Positions 11,670-24,915 of a stretch of 64,000 bases of DNA are shown in pieces (the first letter of the stretch is position 1; every line of letters begins with the position of its first letter). The DNA is from Hirudinaria manillensis (taxonomy: Eukaryota; Annelida; Clitellata; Hirudinida; Hirudinidae), in contig CM067534.1 in NCBI GenBank assembly GCA_034509925.1, forward strand, positions 253,501 to 317,500. Reading direction: 5' to 3'. The notes beneath the pieces were generated by a model that was given only the letters and a program-made list of their open reading frames with translations, did no database searches and had not been told where the DNA came from. Position numbers and translations under genes: made by a program.

Positions 11670-11991
11670 TTTTTATATTACTTTAAACTCAAAACTCGAA
11701 ACATATGGCAATATACACTCTCCCCGATACTAACGGCGGACGCCAATTTCGAAGCGATAGTTTTAAAAGTGAACCTAAGTAACAAACTCTCAAGTTTGGA
11801 TCGACAAGTTTCCAAATATATTAAAATCCACAAACTAAAAAAGACATCAAAAACTTAACAAAATTTAAATTCCATTTCCGAATCTCAGTCCCCGCATCAC
11901 AACAGGCACATCGTAAGATACAAAATACTCGCTTACCTTGGAACTACTAACCTTACCATTCTTAAACTATCGAAAGCAAAAGCACTTGTAA

Positions 11992-13952
11992 TTACTCTTC
12001 CAAGTTTCTGTAATTGACACCGGCATATCCGGTGTTTCGCCCGATAATTTCCTCTACCCTCATGAGATAATTGTACTTCACCAAATGCTCAGACCTACAC
12101 AAACCTCCGGCCTTGAACTGTCCTGCGGAAAGCCCAATGACCAAGTCGGCTATAAAAGGGTCGTCCGTGTCCCCAGCCCTGTCCGAAATCATGAGAGACC
12201 AGCCGAGCGATTTGGCGTAGAAGTAGGCTCTCAAAGCCTCCGTTACGGACCCTATCTGATTGAGTTTGACACAAAGACAGTTGCAGGCATTCTTGGACGA
12301 GACCTTTTTGATTCGTTTGTAATTGGTGGCCGTCAGATCGTCACCAACCACTTGGAGTTTGGGACAAGCTTTCCTCAATTTGGCCCAGTCGTCATAGTGG
12401 TCTTGATAGAAAGGATCGGTGATCGAGGCAATTTGGTACCTCCCCACCATGTCGATATAGGTCGATAGAAGCTTCGATCGTTCGATGTACAGACGCGGTT
12501 CTGACTTGGAGCTCTTGAAATTCAGGTCGTATTTGTCCGCGTCTTTCCTGAAGCGTCGTCATTAACAGGTATTTATTATCAGATTCACAAAACGCTTTCA
12601 ATCAGAAATGAAATGCTCTTGGTTTTAATTTTCTAAGAAACTGGCTTTAAATTGTCGTAACTTTTGCGATGTGAATGTTGTGTCTTAATGTTCTGCCTAG
12701 TTAAGCAAAGCTCTCTTAAACCATGTTTGGACCAAAGTCTGATATTTAGTCTAGTTAGACCAGTCTAACTTAAGTAAAAACTAATATGAATATCATGAAC
12801 AATGAAAGAATAAAGACAATGACTTGTAGAAAGATGAAGCCGATGCATCGACAGCCATTTCGATTTGCTTCGTGTAGCCTGAGCTCTTGATGGCTTCGCT
12901 GACCATTTCAAAGGCTTCTTCCAAGTTGGCCACATCAACCGCGAGTCCTCCACTATCTCCAACCAAAGCAGAAGGAAAACCGTGCTTCGATTTGGCATTG
13001 GCTATGGCACATTGGAATGTCTCCGAGCCCATTCTCATGGCTTCTGCAAACGTCTTGGCTCCAGTCGGCATGATCAAAAGGTCTTGAAATGCCAAACTGC
13101 TACCTATTAGAAGACAATATTTAGGCTAGAAATCTATACTAATGTTTCATTGTTTTTAAATCCATTCTTCACACCGAGGCGAATTTTATGCACCGAAGTA
13201 AGTTTGACTTTGATGATTTAAAAAAAAAAGACTAGATAAACAATCACGCAGTCGACAAAAAACATTGCCTGAATGCTTTCCACCGCTGACGATGGTGAAA
13301 AGAGGTACGGGCAAGATGAAATTATCGTTTCCAACCAGCTCGGCTATGTGCCTATAAACGGGTTGTCTCTTCTTGCCTGCTCCTGCCTTGCAAATGGCTA
13401 CCGAGACTGGCAATATCCCGTTGGATCCGAGTTTATTTTTGTTTTCAGATCCATCTAATTCAAAAAGGTATTTGTCGCAGAGTTCCTGCTTTCGCACGTC
13501 GAGAGAATCGTTGTCTACCAGAGCTGGTGCAATGATGTTGTTGATGTTTGCAACTGCCTTCAATACTCCCTTGCCTCCCCACATACTTGGGTCCCTGTCT
13601 CTTAGATCAAGTACCTGGGTTAAAAAAAACTAATGCTTTGTTTCGCATCTTCCCAATTAGTAATAATCTTAAACGAGTATTTTACAGAGGTTTTGAACGA
13701 GTTGCTACCAATATGCAAAGAAGGCCACCTCATGCTTGCCGATAGAGGATCCGCAACCAGTAGAAGCTACGAACGTCCCGGCTTTAGTGGACAACTCAAC
13801 CTACATGAATAGTATTTAAAAGGCCACGGAATCACAATCGACATCAATCATCTGAATCCCAAATATTTTTCAAGAGTGAAACTCACTTCGACGGTAGGTA
13901 TCCCTCTAGAATCGTAAATGTATCGAGCTTCCAAAGCCGTGACTATAGACAT
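11992..13952 (-). CDS. Enolase paralog B, partly degenerate active site
   Basis: Enolase-fold protein of 439 aa. Exons: 13952-13887, 13800-13729, 13614-13269, 13103-12824, 12547-11992. Begins MSIVTALEARYIYDSRGIPTVE, close to the family start; ends VKYNYLMRVEEIIG then YAGVNYRNLEE. It retains the His159 equivalent (GGKHSG), Asp246 (AVDASAS), Asp320 (VVGDDL), Lys345 (VKLNQIG) and Lys396 (FKAGG), but Glu168 is Asp (FQDLL), Glu211 is Ser (GDSGG), Glu295, a Mg ligand, is Thr (SITDP) and His373 is Asp (SDRAG). Activity is therefore doubtful although less eroded than in paralog A. The junction of exons 3 and 4 fits the family only if intron 3 begins with GC rather than GT. Tandem duplication with paralog A is clear from position and the shared phase-0 first intron. 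Confidence 0.9.
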
Positions 13953-15887
13953 TGCATAAAACGAATTTCAAACCCTCCTTTTTTTGCAATTCTCGATTAC
14001 CGAAGAAACCCGTTAACAGACGAACGCTGATCAAACGAAGCGAATGCAGAAGGATAAATAGACTTATTCCTGAAGCGCTTTACTTTTAATTTCTTGCCTG
14101 TTTTTTTAAATACTAAATTGAATTTATAGTAAAATAATCCATAAATTTTGCAAACGTAACCCAACAGTTAAACAAGATTGGCCCAACCCAAAATTACGTG
14201 AACAGCCCACAGCGAGAAAGGCTCGCTCACCGGCTAACCACGTAATTATTACCACTTAATCATAATGTAATTCTGGCACCAAGAAATTCACTTACACATT
14301 TCAATGAGGTCTCAGATTCATCTTTGGCTACAAGTTAGGAATTGAACAAATCTTGTTCGGCTCATTCCAAACTTACAAAAATTTACATTAAAAAACTACA
14401 TTACTCTCCCCAAATCTTAGCAAGGCTGTACTTTATCATATCGAGTAGAAACGTTCCTGCCAGAATAAATAGAATTAGACACACCTCGACATCCATCTAT
14501 TGAATTTGCATATTAACTAATAAGACCAAAATAGAGCAACAAACACTTCTAATAATTGAAATAACAATGGACACCCTCATATCAATGGATGACAAACAAT
14601 CTTCTAAATTGAAGAGAAAAGAAATCAACAGCAACCTACGGCCATGCACCATTTAAACAAAGATGGCCCACAGAACACCCCAGGCCACCCCGACCTGTCG
14701 TGTTTACATTCGAGAAAGATTCTTTCAGTTTGTTAAAATTAAATCCTACATTCATTTCATTGGTCAAAACAATCTCCCAATCACAGACAAGGATCATATG
14801 TACAACAATGGGAAAACGCTTGAAAGATGGACGTAACAACATGGCGTCGCCGAGGAAACCTTAATCGTCATCCCGGGTGCAGTCGGTAACGAGAACAAAC
14901 GACGAAGTATGATACAAATGCATGCCCCTATTCGTATGCAACGCGACAACGAAAATCAAAATCGAAGGGAAAAATAGTTTGACGAAGGACGAGAGCAAAA
15001 CTCGGGTCACCGAGTTCCGAGCCGGAACGGCCGGGAAGTCCTGCTCGGCAGAGTTTTCGACGACGCAACCGGAACAAGTAGAACCGCAAACGTCGAAAGA
15101 ACGAGACTAGAAAACATGTAAACATGAAAGAATGTGGGCTCGATGCAACAACGGAAGCAAAAATAAAAAAGAAACATAACAGAGGTGGACTCGAATCGTC
15201 GTCTCAAACGTTATCACTTATCGCCATCATCATCATCATCTTCTGCAGCAACAGCACCATCGCAACAACTCATTCATCCCACTACAACTATTTGCTCCCC
15301 TTAAAGCACCCTCAGACGACTCACCATCATGATACTAGTCACCACTGTCAACATCATTATCACCACCACTAGCATCACAAATGCCCCAGGCAATAATGGT
15401 GATGATGATGACAAAACTGATGATTATAGTTGTAAACAAATTAATAGAAATATGATAAAACTACAGCTTCTACAATCGAAGTCCGATTAAAAGTGGAGTC
15501 CATTTTATCTGACAGCTGATTATATTTATCGTAATTTTACTGATCGGTCCTCTGCCATCCCTGCATAACAGACAAACAGACGGGCACGCACGACCGCTTC
15601 GACTACTGACCCGGAACGAGTCCGTGATGAAACTCGGAGAATGACGACGACGACTGCTTTTTTGTCAGTTCAATCAGTTCTCAGAGTGACCCTGCATAGC
15701 ATACCAATGGGAGGAGTGGCAACAAACTGTAATGTTTGTGTCTCTATAAAGTCAGCAGCAACGAGAACAACAAAAACAATGACGATAACAAAGAACGCGA
15801 CTTCTGCAAACCTCAAAACCAAGCAAAGGTCTTTCGAGTCTGCAAAAATCCCGAGGCATCCGACGCTCAAAGTAGAGCCGTCGGACG
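13953..15887. other. Intergenic: enolase B promoter side and capicua 3'UTR
   Basis: About 1.9 kb between the enolase B start and the capicua stop. The lower part should contain the enolase B promoter, the upper part the capicua 3'UTR. Short open frames here (for example 14636-14842 and 15124-15372) lack any recognisable motif. A CAT/ATC-rich stretch at about 15220-15372 produces His-rich frames. Confidence 0.5.
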
Positions 15888-18800
15888 TCACGAACCGCCG
15901 TCGCTGCCTGCGATTGCAACGGTCGACGGTGACGCCATGGAAACCGGCAAAGACGAAGGCAGGAGAGTCGACTGGACTCCTTCGGTCGGACGAGGCACGA
16001 CGCGAACGGACGACGGCTGCAAGTCGCACGTCTCGGGAGATCGGGAAGTCGCGACGAGACCCGTCTCGCCGTCGCCCCGGTGACGCCCGTCGTTCCCGGG
16101 GGTTGCCAAGCTGGGGACCACGGTCGAACAGGGAGAGGGGACCGTGAGGCAGCCCGAGGAGGAGGGCATGGAGAAAGAGGCGGGCGACGTTGCGGAGCCG
16201 TTCTGCGACTCGGACATCATGCGCTGTCTGACCTCTCGGATCTTGAGCTGAAGTTGGGTCTTCTTTGGGAATATGTCTGCATAGCGGCCTTGGAAAAGGG
16301 CCGTGGCTTGGGCTGGAAAAGAGTGATTACCATACAATTTAATTTCTAATTCGAGGTGTAATTCACCCGTGATAATGATCTCTTACCACCTCTTAGAGGC
16401 ACAACTCTTTGGTGGTACCAATATTTGTTAAAAAAATGGTCAGAAGTTGCAACAATTGTTTTTGTGTTATTTATATATTTGGAAAAACATAAATAATCTT
16501 ATCACTTTACTCAATAATGAGTTAACTCTTTTGAACAACTGGTTTGCAAGTAATAAACCCTGAGTTTATTTTGTTCGTTTTTTAAGTTCATTTGTTTCAT
16601 TATATTACGTACATAATTGTTTGTTTAACATTGTACATGTTTAATTTTTTATTTGTTCTTTCAATTGCTTTGACACTTTAATAAACTCATATTAAAAAAA
16701 CAAAAATAATAAAAATTACTATTATTGTTTTATAATTATAATTATTGTGATTCATTCACGATGGCAGAATGTCCTCGTAGCTGTTGACATTTGAAACGTG
16801 ACGGACGTCGCCACTCGAAGGACGGGCAGATGGAAAGAAGGATTCGAAAAAGACTCACTCGTTGGAAACATGGTTCCCTGTTCCTCGAAGTGTTGGCAGA
16901 CGAGTTGTCTCCTCAAGTCGAGCATTTTTCCGTGGCTGGTTCCAATTCCCGGAGAGTTGGGAGTCCTGACGGACCTCGGGGACAGGAAAGGACCGTCCTC
17001 TGTTTCTGCAAAAATCGTTTGAATTTCATTTTATAATAAAATAAACACGAGTCAAAATATGCAGTCGTTTGCAGCAATGTAACAATGTAACAATGCTAGG
17101 ACACTCCCCTGCGTTGCAATAGGATTGGCTGGCATGTGGCACCCTAGCTAATGCTAGAACCTCAGAAATGATATCGTCATCATAATTCTCATCACCTCTC
17201 GATGAACTTTCGAATTCTGCGATGGTGTCGAGACTGAAGTTGCTGCCAAAGAAGTGCCTGTCCTCGAATTTTGCGGCGGACTTCGGGGTCTTCGGGGTGT
17301 TGCACTCCGAGCCGTTCCTTGACCTCACTCCTCGTGCCTGGTCATCCACGTCCAGGCATTCTGGAAGTCATCATCATCATCATCACCAAATTGAGATCAT
17401 TACTACCACACTTGACAATAATAATAATAATAATCATAATCATAATCATCATTACTCACCAGTATTGAAGAGGCAGTAGTTCTTCCTCTTCTTCCTGTAA
17501 CTGCTGACGATGTCCCTCGGACTCTTGGGTAGCGGAGTACCCGATTCGTTCAGGTCCGGGTTGAACTGCGGCAGTTGTTGGATCTTCTCGTGGAAGTTCA
17601 TCTCCCTCGGCGTCCTGCGTCGATGATGATACCAATAATGATAACGACAATGACAATAATAATAATAATATTTGTTATCATCATCTCAGGTAAATCACTG
17701 GTAGCATTCATTTCATCAGAGAAGCCTAGAAAAAGTGAAAGATTTGCATAATAGCAATAATAATTAATATGTAAATCATAATAATATTAATATTATATAT
17801 GATTGATAATTATTACGTAATATTATTATATAATTATTATTATAATGATAATAATAGTGACAACTTACAATAATTCCTGAACGTTTCCAGCTGGAGTCGT
17901 GGCCTCCTTGATCGACTTCTTGGATCTCCTGGGACTCGCGACGTTTGGAGACGCAGAGTGCAGGGTCTTGAAGGTATGCTGGATTGGAGAGGAAGGGTGG
18001 ACTTTGGCCTGCATTAGGGTCGGGATGGAGGGAAGAGGCGGAGGAATAAGACGGGTTTTCCCGAACGATGAAGAAGACTGCGAAGAAGAAGCAAGTATTA
18101 GATATTGCAATAAATAATGTTGTTATTATTATTAACATTTTATTATTATTATTATTATTATTATCATCAACATCTTTAGCAACCAACTGTTATTAATTAT
18201 TAATAACATTATTGCTTGATATTTTCTTTATACTGGACCCTAATTTTTTTTTTGTTATTTAAAACTTCAATTACTAAAACCATTGTTAGTTCAATCGGTG
18301 CACAAAGGGCAACAAAAACAAACCGGTGCAGATGTCCCTGCTTTGGACTGTCCCAATGTTGTGGCAAAGTTAAACAAGGAGGATGAAGAAGAAGAAGATG
18401 GTGATGATGATGATGATGATGGTGCTCCTGATGCATTCTGTAATAAAGTCAACTGACAGTCTTAACTTAGTTAGGCATAGGCTGACAACATCTCATACAC
18501 CATTAACGATAACAAGACGCGTAAAAACATGCAAGAATGATTGCATGGCAATTGGCATTCATAAAATTCAAATGTTGTAATCATTGCATTGTGACACAAA
18601 ATGAGGTTACAACCTCTGCAACAATCAGACTCTGAGCTGAGGCCAGCAAAAAGTCCCCTGTCAGCACTTTGCCGTCCATCGCCGTCGTTCTTTCCACCCG
18701 CACCGTGTCCTCGGGACGACCTCGGTTCGATTTTCGGTCCGCTGGCGACGGGCCGACCGTGGAGGGCCCCGGAGCCGAAGGGTCGAGAGGAACGAGGTCG

Positions 18801-21800
18801 CCGGGGTTCTGCGCGACGGCCCTAGAGGTCGCGAGGACGCTCGGAAGTGCGACCGAACTCGGATGGACGGACGGGTCGGACGTCGGAGCGGAGGACGGGC
18901 CGAGCGAGGTCGCCGGGACTCGAGAGATTTGGTGGCGGTGACGGGAAAGTCCCGGATGGACAGAAGGAGACTGGGATAGCGTCGATGATGTCATCAGAAA
19001 AGGAGACATCAGCGGAGACTGGGGAATCCTAGGCGATAAGGACAGCGACGATGACGGCGCGACTCCGAGATACAACGAAGTTGTCTGTCCTGATTGAAAG
19101 CAGTTGAATGATTGAACAATTAAACGATCGAATGATTGAACGATCGTACGAGAACGTGTCGAGCGATGATCCATCGACTAACCTTCTCCGGGCTTCGTTT
19201 CCACGGTGACAGGGACGCCAGCCAAAGTCGTCTTGATCTTGGTCTGGGTGAAAACGGGAGGCAGTCCGGTCATGGCAACGTAGCAGCCCTCGGTCCTCTG
19301 CAGACCGACGCGGTTTACGGAAGCCGTCGTCGTCACGACCCTCTTGTCGGCAGTCGAGGGACAAAAGCCGACCGAAGTTTCGTTCAAGGGCCGAGTGCCA
19401 AGAGGGCCGAGGGAGGGCGGGCCAGACTTGCTCGTGCCGTTGCCGACGACGATGGGGTAGCAGAAAATAGAGGAGGAGGAAGAGGAGGAGGACGACGACG
19501 ATGACGGGGGAAGGTTTATGAGACTTTCGATCCTGCTCGAGTAATTGTCAGTGCTGGCCACGGCCGGAGAAAGGACGATGGCGTGATTTTGATTGGGAAG
19601 CTTCGCGCCGACGGCAACGGGCGAACTCGGAGGGAGAGCCGTCAAGTTGCCCTGCTGTTGATTAAAGAGCAGGAACTGGACCGGAGTCAAGATGGCAGCC
19701 TGATGCGACTGACTCTGACGAAGAGAAGGGTTTCTCTGATCGGCCGCTTTGTTTGGCTGTTGTTGTTGTTGCTGTTGAATAGCTGTCTGATTAATGAGTT
19801 GCTGTTGGGAGTGAAACTTGACCGGTTGTTGCTGAGTGACTATGTTCTGCTGGAAAACAACTTGGACTTGCTGTTGCTGTTGTTGTAGACGAGGTTGACT
19901 CGTTGCTTGAATCTTCTGCATCAATTGCTGCTGTTGTTGTTGCTGTTGTTGCTGCAAGGTCGACGGCTGAACTCCGGCCACGGAAACGGGAGATTTCAGG
20001 ACAAAAGCTTGGCACTGCGAGGACAGCTGCTGAAACGCGATGCCAGGTGGAAGACCCGGAGCAAAGGTGGCAGCACTTCGAACCGCTTCTGTCTTCGTCT
20101 GCCGTTGAACGACCCCGGGAATGGTCGACTCGTCCGACGGAGGGGCAGGGATTAGAGACGGAAGGAGGTACTGGAGATGGGTCTTCTGGAGGGCGTTGGT
20201 CGAAAATCCGCCCACCGTGTTGAGAGGAGAGGCTATGTAGCCGATCACTTGGGGACTCGGGTTGCCACTTCCGGTCAAAGGCGGTGCCATTACTTCTTCC
20301 AGTTTCTGGATGCTCTGCGCGTTCAATGCCGGAATCATGTGGTACGCCTGGTACTGGAGAGGCAGAGATGATGAAGATGACGATGACGAAGACGATGACG
20401 AGGAGGTTGAAGGTTGGGCTAACGATGTCAACAATGCAGGAGATTTTATGAAGTAGAAAGGAGACATCACCTGTCCAAACATTAACATTGTTGATGATGA
20501 TGAACAGCGAACGATAAGCAACGATGACATCAATTTAACAAAAGAATTCTGGAGAAGACACCTTGAACGGGTTGCATTCCTGCACATAATGCAGCCTAAA
20601 CATGCCACATGGTTTGCAATCCAGTCTGCATCTCCAAAGAAGCCTCTATCCAGAACAAAACATAAGCCCCTATCGACACATAAGCACACACAACATCCCA
20701 TCAGAGCACATTACACAACAACATCCCTAACGAGCTACACATACAAAAATGGCTAAAAATGCAAAGAAAAAGATTGTTGCAATTCTCACATTTTTGTGGT
20801 CGCAAGACGACTGCTGTCCATAAGAAGTGGCGACCGAGACATGACTCGTTAAGGAAATCTTGGACTGGTTGGAAATCGAGGCAGGAATTTGAGAGACGGA
20901 AGCAGGAGACTTGACTCTGACTGTGGGGGTCTTCTGCGTGACGGAGACCGACGGGTGGTCTGAAAACGCGGTCGTCTGCCGAAGATCTGCGTCGACGGGA
21001 GTCGAGCCGAGAGCGACTCGAGTCGCGAGCACGGACCGAGCAGAAGACGAGACGTGGCCGAGTTCGGATTTCTTTGAGCCGTCGTTTTCGTCGAAAGGAC
21101 GAGAATTTGTCGAAGAAGAAGAAACGACGGCCGAAGGAGGAGGAGGAGCCAAAATGTAGTACCCTCCCTGCTGCGAGCCGGCGATGGCTCGCGATTGGCC
21201 AAATGGCATTGATGGAACGCCGAGGTCCGAGCGCTTGACCCTGGAAGGGGTGTGGATCTTGAAGGCACCCTCAGGATTGAAGGCCAGGACGCCTGCCGGC
21301 ACGGAGTTCAAATCCCCGACGATCGCCTGCCGATTCCGGTGGAGAGTTGCCGGACCAGAGTTCTTCGGACGAGCGAGTTCGGCAGAGCGGAAACCGGAAG
21401 CAGCCGAGACGGCTTCTCGCAGCTCCGTCTTGGCTTTGATTGCTTTGGGTTTGTAGGGAAAGAGGCTTTTGTCGACGCCCGAGGACTGGAACCTCGGAGG
21501 GGCTGCACTCGTCCCCTCGGACGAACGAGAGGCTTCGTTTTCGTCGTCCGTATCTTCGATGTTCTCCCGGCAATTCAAGTCTAACTCCGTCGACTGTCGA
21601 CTTCCACGACGATGGACCTGCATCGCAGGCTGCAGGATCTGAGGATTGGCAGGATTCACAACCGACAACCTCGCAACTGGGTCTTGAATTTCAGAAGCTA
21701 AATGAATTGAAAACAAGTGAATGTTGAGTGTTATTATGAAGATGTTATGAAAAAATATTATAAATTTGATTTTTTAAGATATATGATGGAAAAAAAAGGC

Positions 21801-24800
21801 TCTCGGAGAAGATAATTTGCTATTTTTTTTCTGCCACGTACCTGTCTCTTGGGACTCGCAGATTATCATCTTCCCCTCATCGTCGTCGTCGTCATCGTCG
21901 ACATCAGCGTTGTCCTCATCACTGGCATGTAGCTGTTGGCTCTTCCCAGTTTGTGCATGCTGGACGAGAGAAAGTTTATGAATTCAGAAACTTGTTCGTT
22001 TTGAACAACGACTGATTCTCGAACTTCACTTTGAAGTCGTTTAAATGGGTTGAGAATCTCTTGAAGGATGGAAAAGTGAGCAAAAAAATCTTTAAAACAT
22101 TCCAATAATATCCTGAATATTATAAATAAATTTCCTGGATATTTTAAATAAATAAATATAACAGTATATTTTAAATAAATATTATATATATATATATCTA
22201 TATATATATATATATATATATATTATCCTGACACAATGTGCTTCAATGTAAAAATATGAGTCCCAAAGTCAGAACACGACATGTTGACAAATTTTTTTAT
22301 GCTTGAAAGTAAGTTGCACGGCAGGAAAGCATTGAATAAGCATCGTGTCCTTTGAACTCTTGAACCTCTCTGAGTTCAAAAGTCGAATCTCCAAAACTCC
22401 CCTTCGGTCGCCTACCTCGTTGGAACGATTTCCGATCCGATCGTCGACGGACGACTCGCAAGCGTCGGACGAGGCGGGAATCGAAGCCGAAGCCCCAGAG
22501 ACGATCGCGGTCGTGGCAGTGCCGGCGCCTGGAACGAAGGAAGGAAGGAAGGTTTACCAATGAGTCGAGAGAGAGATAGAGAGAGAATGATGATCAATGA
22601 GGTTGGCTGATTGATGAGGAGGTGACAAAATTCAATGTTTAAGTGCTTTGTAAAGTCATGGTCATCATGGTCATCATCATGATCATCGTCATCACAACAA
22701 CCTCCTGTAGACTTTTTGCGATCCTTGGAACACCATCTCCACTCAGGATGCTGCTTGAAGTGGGCCTCCTTCATCTGCAACGACCAAGATGATGATGATG
22801 ATGATGACGACGATCTTAAGTGCTTAGCTGAGGCAGATGAAATGAATTTAAAAGTGACAATAGAAAGATGAGAAATAAAAAAAAGCAACAACTCTGAAGT
22901 CCAAACCTCATTGGCCAGGTCGTGATATTCCTTCTTCTCCTCAGGCTTCAATGCGTACCACCACTCTCCCAATATCTTGCTAACAGTCCTGTTATCCTGG
23001 TTGGGGTACTTTTTGTGTACCAGGGGTCTGTGCCTCTTGCTGAAGATGATGAAAGCGTTCATGGGACGTCTGATGTAGCCCTGTTGAGAGGCGAGGGTCA
23101 ACAAGTTCAAAAGTCAAAGAACAGTATAAATGCATATCGAAAAAAATTAACAATAATAATGTTAATAATAACAATAATAATAATATAATGATAATAACAT
23201 TAACCGCAATAACAATAGCAGCAATAATAATAATAACAATAATAATAATAATAATAACGTAATGATAATATTAATATTTAACGGAATCATCCAAACCGAA
23301 GCAGGAACTTTCTGAATGGGACTGTTCGGCTCGCCCTTGATGGCAGCCAACGAGCGAGACTTTTTCCTGCCTTCCTGGGCACGATCGGCCAATTCTTCTG
23401 CCACGGACGGAGGGTAGCCGGGCCGATCGGTCCCCGACTCGAAGACTTCGTCGTCGTCGTCATCCTCTTCCTCCTCGTCGTTGTTGTCGTCGTCGTTGAT
23501 GTTGCCGACGCGACGGTCGTTGCTGCTTTCCAGGAGGACGGAGTTTTTATCGGCGGAGAAGCCGTTCTCGATCGCGATCGGGCCGTCTGCAGTCGCCGAA
23601 CATTCGGCGGGAAAATGTTAATTGCAACGACGACGAAACATATTGAATCGAGCCAAATAATATTTTCACTCTACTGTGGATTTTTATTGGATACCAAGAC
23701 CTGGTTAGCATGACAACCATCATGTCAACAGGTACAGCTAGTAGGTGAAGCTCAGTCAAGGAAGTTTGCCTATTTCAGGACGTGGTTACCTTACTTATCA
23801 GAGCAACCAACTTGCTCGTTCATTCCTGGTTCGTTCGTTTATTTATTTATTCATTCATTCATTCATTTGCTATTTCATTCATTCACGCATTCATATACTA
23901 ATATCTTTGCATCACTGGTCTGCACTTTTGGACACAACAAAATATAATTAATCAAACTTAATAAAAATGGCTATCATCACGACCCAACAAACAACACTTT
24001 ACATTATTACCACAGTTACTATTACTAATACTTATTAGTAATAATAATTGCATAATAAGTCATATAATAATAATTGTTGTAAATTATATAATAAATATTA
24101 ATTATAATTAATAATGATTATTATTGTTTATGTAATATTGTCTACTGTTCTATCTATGATTGTATTTATATCATCATCACCATCATCATTATTATTATTA
24201 TTATTGTCGTTGTTGTTATTATTATTATGATAATAATTATTATTACATTTTTAATGATACTCATATCAGAAAGACTCCCTTCAGTGTTCAAGAAGTGAGA
24301 GCTGAAAAAAAAAATATTGAAATTCTTGCCCACGCATTTCGACAACATAAGCCAGGCACCAGTCACAGGGAGTTGCATATTGGTTGTTATTTATTATTAT
24401 TACTATTATTATTATTTATTACTATTATTATTATTATTACTATTATTATTAATATTATTATTATTACTATTGGTTTTTGTTGTCGTTATTGACGTTCTTA
24501 CTATGGCTTCCGTAGAGTACTATTATTAAATAATCTTGATTATAGCCATCAGTATGAGTAACACATTATTAGAAAGAAAACCACGCCCACCGCTCTGCTG
24601 GCCGGATGGCAACCCTACCCTGCTTCTGAAATATTATAAGCGTCAGAATATTTTATGTTAATTCTATGAGTTTCTTCTGCATTTCATCTGATTAATCTGA
24701 TCACTATTAACTAATCCACAGGCCATCCACTGGAGCAATTGAATATAGATACATTATATTCAAGACCATGTTCTTATATTAAAAACTTCATAACAATATT

Positions 24801-24848
24801 AATGGTGATGATGGTGATAATAATAGTAGTAATAATAACAACAACAAC

Positions 24849-24880
<32 letters not shown>

Positions 24881-24884
24881 TAAC

Positions 24885-24915
<31 letters not shown>

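Noticed and set aside
15641..16349. Plus-strand Arg-rich frames
   Set aside because: Antisense to the last capicua exon, which carries the C1 motif on the minus strand.
18209..18436. Possible extra capicua exon between 18077 and 18614
   Set aside because: The only open frames are His-runs from a GAT repeat or lack in-frame acceptor and donor pairs; the flanking exons already join in phase 0.
20500..20701. Upstream part of the 507-aa minus-strand frame (Cys/Leu-rich)
   Set aside because: It lies beyond the acceptor at 20471 and is intron translation; only [14 protein letters not shown] onward belongs to capicua.
23820..23900. CRISPR-like regular repeats
   Set aside because: It is an (attc)n microsatellite in a eukaryotic intron, with no spacers of CRISPR type.
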